Position numbers and translations under genes: made by a program. From NCBI GenBank assembly GCA_016283945.1, contig JAEENW010000113.1:1-19154 (forward strand): a stretch of 19,154 nucleotides of DNA, in the 5' to 3' direction. Below the pieces are notes generated by a model. It had not been told where the DNA came from. It made no database searches and was given only the letters and a program-made list of their open reading frames with translations. Source of the DNA: Bacillota bacterium. GTDB lineage: Bacteria; Bacillota; Clostridia; Peptostreptococcales; Anaerovoracaceae. This document shows, piece after piece, positions 15,435-19,154 of this stretch; the stretch's first letter is position 1; each line of letters begins with the position of its first letter.

Positions 15435-15452
15435 GCCGTTATAATCGAAATA
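15419..15452. promoter_or_regulatory. Inverted repeat over the glnN -10
   Basis: TATTTCGAT (15419-15427) and ATCGAAATA (15444-15452) are perfect 9-bp inverted arms 16 bases apart. The right arm overlaps the glnN -10 TATAAT (15440-15445). This is a good candidate operator, distinct in sequence from the LysR box. Confidence 0.55.
15440..15445 (+). promoter_or_regulatory. -10 element of the glnN-purA-purB run
   Basis: Perfect TATAAT; the expected -35 position (15417-15422, TTTATT) is a poor match, suggesting dependence on an activator. The leader is about 46 bases. Confidence 0.6.
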
Positions 15453-15498
15453 TGTTTTTCATTTCCATTTCCCAGTTTGCAGGAAGGGAGAAGAAGCT

Positions 15499-17622
15499 AT
15501 GGATCTTGCGGCAGAGAGTTTCGGTTCGCTGGTCTTCGGCGACGAGGCGATGAAGGAATACCTGCCCCCCGAAGTCTATGCCTCGCTGAGGCGGACTATA
15601 GAGGAGGGCGGCCCGCTCGACGCGGGCGTAGCCGAGGCGGTGGCCTCGGGAATGAAGGAATGGGCGGTCTCCAAGGGAGCGACTCATTTCACGCACTGGT
15701 TCCAGCCCCTGACCGGGGTGACCGCGGAGAAGCACGAGAGCTTCGTGACGCCGCGGCCCGGCGGAAGGGCTGTTTTTGATTTCTCGGGAAAGGAGCTCAT
15801 CAAGGGCGAGGCGGACGGCTCGTCCCTGCCCTCGGGAGGCCTCAGAGCCACCTTCGAGGCCAGGGGCTACACGGCCTGGGATCCCACCTCCTACGCCTTC
15901 ATCAAGGACAGGACGCTGTGCATCCCCACGGCCTTCGCTTCCTACGGGGGAGAGGCTCTCGACAAGAAGACCCCGCTGCTGCGCTCCGTCGAGGCCCTGA
16001 GCCGCCAGGCGGTCAGGGTGCTCGGGCTGCTCGGAAGCGCGGGAGTCAGCTCCGTCACCGCCATGGCGGGGCCCGAGCAGGAGTACTTCCTTGTGCCCCT
16101 GGAGCTTTACGAGAAGCGCCCCGATCTCAGGTTCTGCGGCCGCACCCTGCTCGGCGCGAGGCCTCCGAAGGGGCAGGAGCTCTCCGATCACTACTACGGG
16201 ATGATAAAGCCCTCGGTAGCGGCCTTCATGAACGAGCTCAACGAGGAGCTCTGGGCTCACGGCATACCCGCGAGGACCGAGCACAACGAGGTCGCGCCGT
16301 CACAGCACGAGCTCGCGGTGGTATACGACACCGCGAACATCGCGACCGACCACAACCAGCTTGCCATGGAGCTCATGCAGAAGACCGCGGCGAGGCACGG
16401 CCTGGCCTGCCTTCTGCATGAGAAGCCCTTTGAGCACCTCAACGGCAGCGGGAAGCACAACAACTGGTCGCTTCAGACCGACACGGGGGTGAACCTGCTC
16501 TCGCCCGGGGATACTCCTCACGAGAACCTGCAGTTCCTGCTCTTCCTCAGCGCGGTCATCAAGGCCGTGGACGAGTGGCAGGACCTTCTGAGGATCTCCG
16601 TCGCCTCGGCCGGCAACGACCACAGGCTGGGCGGCAACGAGGCGCCTCCCGCCGTCATATCGATATACCTCGGGGAGGAGCTCACAGAGATGCTCGAGGC
16701 TATAGAGCGGGGCTCGGACTACGAGGCCCACGGAAGGGTGCTGATGGAGCTCGGCGCGCAGGTGCTGCCCAAGCTCTCGAAGGACAACACCGACCGCAAC
16801 AGGACCTCCCCCTTCGCCTTCACAGGCAACAAGTTCGAGTTCAGGATGCCGGGCTCATCGCAGAGCATCTCCGGACCGAACATCATGCTCAACGCGGCGG
16901 TCGCGGACGTGCTCGAGGGCTTCGCCGACGAGCTCGAGGCCGCAATACGCGACGGCTCCAAGCCCGGCGAAGCGGCCTACGCCCTCATAAGGCACACGGT
17001 GAGGGAGCACCGCAGGATAATCTTCAACGGCAACGGCTACGACGAGAGCTGGCTGAGGGAGGCGGTCGAGAAGAGAGGCCTCTCGGACCTGAGGACCACT
17101 CCGGAGTGCCTCGCCAGGCTGCTCTGCGAAAAGAACGTCTCCATGCTGGAGAGGCACGGCGTCTACAGCGAGGCCGAGCTGGTCTCCCGCAGGGATATAA
17201 GCCTGGACAATTACTGCAGGACGCTCTTCATAGAGGCGAGGACAATGTCCTCCATGGCGGGCAGGCAGATACTCCCCGCGGTGCAGGACAGGCTCGCGTC
17301 AGTCGCGTCCGGGCTCATATCGAGGAACGCCGCCGGCTTCCCCGCGGGCGAGGCCGAGAGGGAATCCTTCGAGGAGCTCTCGGGGCTGTCCAACGGCATA
17401 CGCACGGCGCTCGCGAGGCTGGGAGATGAGCTCTCGCTCTGCGAATCCATGATGGGAAGGGACGGCAAGCCGGGACTCTCGGGAGCCGCCGAAAGGGTGC
17501 GCTCGGGGCTCATCCCCGCGATGGAGGAGCTCAGGGAGCTCTGCGACGCGGCTGAGCTCGAGATGCCCAAGGAGCTCTGGCCGTTCCCCGGATACGACGA
17601 TCTGCTTTTCGGTGTGAGATAG
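15499..17622 (+). CDS. glnN: Glutamine synthetase type III
   Basis: GSIII makes glutamine from glutamate, ammonia and ATP. The 707-residue length matches type III enzymes (about 700-730) and is far above type I (about 450). Diagnostic motifs are EVAPSQHELAVVYDTANIAT (near residue 266), the nucleotide/glutamate-site stretch HEKPFEHLNGSGKHNNWS (about 308-325), GNDHRLGGNEAPP, NRTSPFAFTGNKFEFRMPGS and the type III C-terminal helical region. The adenylylation-site context of type I enzymes is not expected. GGAAGGGAG lies nine bases before the ATG. It leads a tight run: the purA start is 13 bases after its stop, and the purA SD overlaps that stop. A LysR gene is divergent upstream and a 9-bp inverted repeat covers its -10, so nitrogen-responsive control is plausible. 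Confidence 0.95.
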   Translation: MDLAAESFGSLVFGDEAMKEYLPPEVYASLRRTIEEGGPLDAGVAEAVASGMKEWAVSKGATHFTHWFQPLTGVTAEKHESFVTPRPGGRAVFDFSGKELIKGEADGSSLPSGGLRATFEARGYTAWDPTSYAFIKDRTLCIPTAFASYGGEALDKKTPLLRSVEALSRQAVRVLGLLGSAGVSSVTAMAGPEQEYFLVPLELYEKRPDLRFCGRTLLGARPPKGQELSDHYYGMIKPSVAAFMNELNEELWAHGIPARTEHNEVAPSQHELAVVYDTANIATDHNQLAMELMQKTAARHGLACLLHEKPFEHLNGSGKHNNWSLQTDTGVNLLSPGDTPHENLQFLLFLSAVIKAVDEWQDLLRISVASAGNDHRLGGNEAPPAVISIYLGEELTEMLEAIERGSDYEAHGRVLMELGAQVLPKLSKDNTDRNRTSPFAFTGNKFEFRMPGSSQSISGPNIMLNAAVADVLEGFADELEAAIRDGSKPGEAAYALIRHTVREHRRIIFNGNGYDESWLREAVEKRGLSDLRTTPECLARLLCEKNVSMLERHGVYSEAELVSRRDISLDNYCRTLFIEARTMSSMAGRQILPAVQDRLASVASGLISRNAAGFPAGEAERESFEELSGLSNGIRTALARLGDELSLCESMMGRDGKPGLSGAAERVRSGLIPAMEELRELCDAAELEMPKELWPFPGYDDLLFGVR

Positions 17623-17635
17623 GAGGCTTTTGAAA

Positions 17636-18916
17636 ATGTCCAGAAACAGCGCGGTAGTAGGCATCAACTGGGGCGATGAGGGAAAGGGCCGCATGGTCGA
17701 CCTCCTCACCGCCGGGCACGACGTCGTCGTGAGGTATCAGGGCGGCGGAAACGCCGGGCACACGGTCGTGAACGAGTACGGGAAGTTCTCGCTCCACCTC
17801 ATCCCGTCCGGCATCTTCAGAAAGGGAGTCGTGAACGTCCTCGGGAGCGGGGTCGCGCTCGACCCGGAGAACCTCTGCAGGGAGATAGAGGAGCTCAGGA
17901 GCCGTGGGGTGGAGGTAAGCCCGGACAACCTGATGATAAGCGAGAGGGCGTCGCTGCTCATGCCCTGGCACAGGGATCTCGATGCGCTCGAGGAGGAGAG
18001 GCTCGGTTCCGCCAAGTACGGCTCCACGAAGCAGGGCATCGCTCCCTTCTACTCCGACAAATATCAGAAGAAGACCCTGATGGCGGGCGAGATACGCTAC
18101 CCGGAGGAGTTCAGGTCGCGCCTGGCCTCGCTCACGGAGTGGAAGGACCTCGTGCTCGAGGGAGTCTACGGTGCCCGCGGCTACACGCTTGAGGACATCG
18201 GGGAGTGGGCAGCGCGCTGGTGCGAGCCGCTCAAGCCGTTCATAAGGGATACCGGAGCCTGGCTCGAGCAGGCCGACGCCGAGGGCAAAAGGCTGCTCTT
18301 CGAGGCCCAGCTCGGAGCCCTCAGGGACATAGACCAGGGGATCTATCCGTACACCACTTCCAGCAACACCCTCGCGGCCTACGCTCCCGTCGGGGCCGGC
18401 TGCCCCTCAGTGGACCCGGGGGAGGTCATAGGCGTGGTCAAGGCCTACTCGACCTGCGTAGGCGAGGGCCCCTTCGTCTGCGAGCTGAAGGGCGAGGCCG
18501 GCGAGGAGCTCAGGCGGCAGGGCGCCGAGTACGGCGCCAAGACGGGCCGTCCGAGGCGCGTCGGGCCGTACGACGCGGTCGCGACAAGGGAGGGCGTGAG
18601 GCTCCAGGGAGCGGACTGCATAGCGCTGACGAAGCTCGACGTGCTCAGCTACCTGAAGAGCATCCCCGTGTGCGTGGCCTACAGGGTCGGAGACGAGGTC
18701 ACGGAGCGCTTCCCCTTCCCGGTGGAGCTCGAGGGCGCTGAGCCCGTGCTCGAGGAGCTTCCGGGCTGGGGCTGCGACATAAGCTCCGTCAGAAGCTTCG
18801 ACGAGCTTCCGAAGGAGGCGCGGGACTACGTGCTCTTCGTCGAGAAGAGCGCCGGCTGCCCCGTGAAGTACGTCTCGGTCGGACCCGAGAGGGACAGCAT
18901 CATAGTGAGGCAGTGA
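17636..18916 (+). CDS. purA: Adenylosuccinate synthetase
   Basis: PurA condenses IMP with aspartate using GTP, the first committed step to AMP. The 426-residue length is normal (E. coli 432). Motifs: GTP/catalytic loop NWGDEGKGR (catalytic D14), GGGNAGHTVV (catalytic H42), an IMP-binding stretch FEAQLGALRDIDQGIYPYTT (from about residue 220), STCVGEGPFV and TGRPRRVGPYDA near the aspartate/guanine sites, and LTKLDVL. GDEGKGR replaces the common GDEGKGK, and the usual EGAQG is EAQLG, so this is a divergent branch though apparently complete. The ATG at 17636 is preferred to a TTG at 17630 because AGGAGG (17621-17626) is nine bases upstream of it. It follows glnN by 13 bases and precedes purB by 25, so the three are probably one transcript. 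Confidence 0.95.
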   Translation: MSRNSAVVGINWGDEGKGRMVDLLTAGHDVVVRYQGGGNAGHTVVNEYGKFSLHLIPSGIFRKGVVNVLGSGVALDPENLCREIEELRSRGVEVSPDNLMISERASLLMPWHRDLDALEEERLGSAKYGSTKQGIAPFYSDKYQKKTLMAGEIRYPEEFRSRLASLTEWKDLVLEGVYGARGYTLEDIGEWAARWCEPLKPFIRDTGAWLEQADAEGKRLLFEAQLGALRDIDQGIYPYTTSSNTLAAYAPVGAGCPSVDPGEVIGVVKAYSTCVGEGPFVCELKGEAGEELRRQGAEYGAKTGRPRRVGPYDAVATREGVRLQGADCIALTKLDVLSYLKSIPVCVAYRVGDEVTERFPFPVELEGAEPVLEELPGWGCDISSVRSFDELPKEARDYVLFVEKSAGCPVKYVSVGPERDSIIVRQ

Positions 18917-18941
18917 GCCCGCGGGCGGAAGGAGACAGGAG

Positions 18942-19154
18942 ATGAAGGACACATACGAGAGCCCTCTTTCTTCGAGATACGCTTCGAAGCGCATGCTATG
19001 GCTGTTCTCTCCCGACATGCGCTACACGACCTGGAGGAGGCTGTGGGCGGCGCTGGCAGAAGCCCAGTCCGCAATGGGGCTGGATATAAGCGCGGAGCAG
19101 GTCGCGGAGCTCAGAGCTCACATCGATGACATAGACTACGGGTTCGAGGCAGAG
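18942..19154 (+). CDS. purB: Adenylosuccinate lyase, 5' part
   Basis: The first 71 codons of a gene that runs off the window. The product starts MKDTYESPLSSRYASKRM and continues with LFSPDMRYTTWRRLWAALAE, the standard N-terminus of PurB ('SPL..RY.S..M..LFS...k...WR.LW..LA..E'). PurB cleaves adenylosuccinate to AMP and fumarate, and also SAICAR to AICAR in the IMP pathway. AAGGAG at 18929-18934 is seven bases before the ATG. Placement 25 bases after purA puts consecutive steps of AMP synthesis in one transcript. The catalytic His and Ser regions lie beyond the window. Confidence 0.9.
   Translation, partial: MKDTYESPLSSRYASKRMLWLFSPDMRYTTWRRLWAALAEAQSAMGLDISAEQVAELRAHIDDIDYGFEAE

Noticed and set aside
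1..19154. CRISPR arrays, transposons, phage genes, tRNA or rRNA
   Set aside because: I saw no regularly spaced repeats, no transposase or integrase motifs and no tRNA-like cloverleaf or rRNA signature on either strand.

Overview
This is a GC-rich bacterial stretch whose third-position choices favour G/C but which also uses many AGG, AGA and ATA codons. Non-coding gaps are short and AT-rich, with sigma-A-like promoters, strong AAGGAGG-type ribosome binding sites and hairpin/T-run terminators. The gene set points to an anaerobic, Gram-positive-like bacterium of the Bacillota/Clostridia kind: an SLH surface protein with repeats typical of gut Firmicutes, pyruvate phosphate dikinase, type III glutamine synthetase, and a STAS/HATPase/SpoIIE-type phosphatase module. 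A Synergistota-type host cannot be excluded, and nothing here fixes the genus. No rRNA, tRNA, CRISPR array or mobile element is visible. No gene-free stretch exceeds about 260 bases; the three longest (3929-4180, 7385-7631, 10272-10533) hold promoters, leaders and terminators.

Layout. (1) 19-681: a CvpA-type membrane protein, ending at a bidirectional terminator. (2) 778-3928: a small catabolic-looking cluster. A DUF6282-like amidohydrolase-fold protein is divergent from a MarR regulator, and an AbgA-like M20 amidohydrolase converges on the MarR gene. The gap between the divergent pair carries two matching operator-like sites laid over two promoters. (3) 4181-7384: a secreted SLH-anchored surface protein. 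(4) 7632-10271: ppdK, pyruvate phosphate dikinase, with the codon use of a highly expressed gene. (5) 10534-14424: a soluble FtsH-like AAA/M41 protein with altered ATPase motifs, then a two-gene partner-switching module (a STAS-HATPase fusion and a membrane-bound HAMP-PP2C phosphatase). (6) 14482-15363: a LysR regulator, divergent from (7) a glnN-purA-purB run (15499 to the window end) that links ammonia assimilation to AMP synthesis from IMP.

How the parts fit. The regulatory logic is unusually readable. MarR probably represses itself and the DUF6282-like gene. The LysR gene has a textbook T-N11-A box in its leader, and the glnN -10 is overlapped by a perfect 9-bp inverted repeat. Four genes share an extended -10 (TGnTATnAT) start. 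The most unusual proteins are the FtsH-like one, which has no membrane segment and no recognisable pore loop, and the one-chain fusion of antagonist and anti-sigma-like kinase next to its presumed phosphatase.
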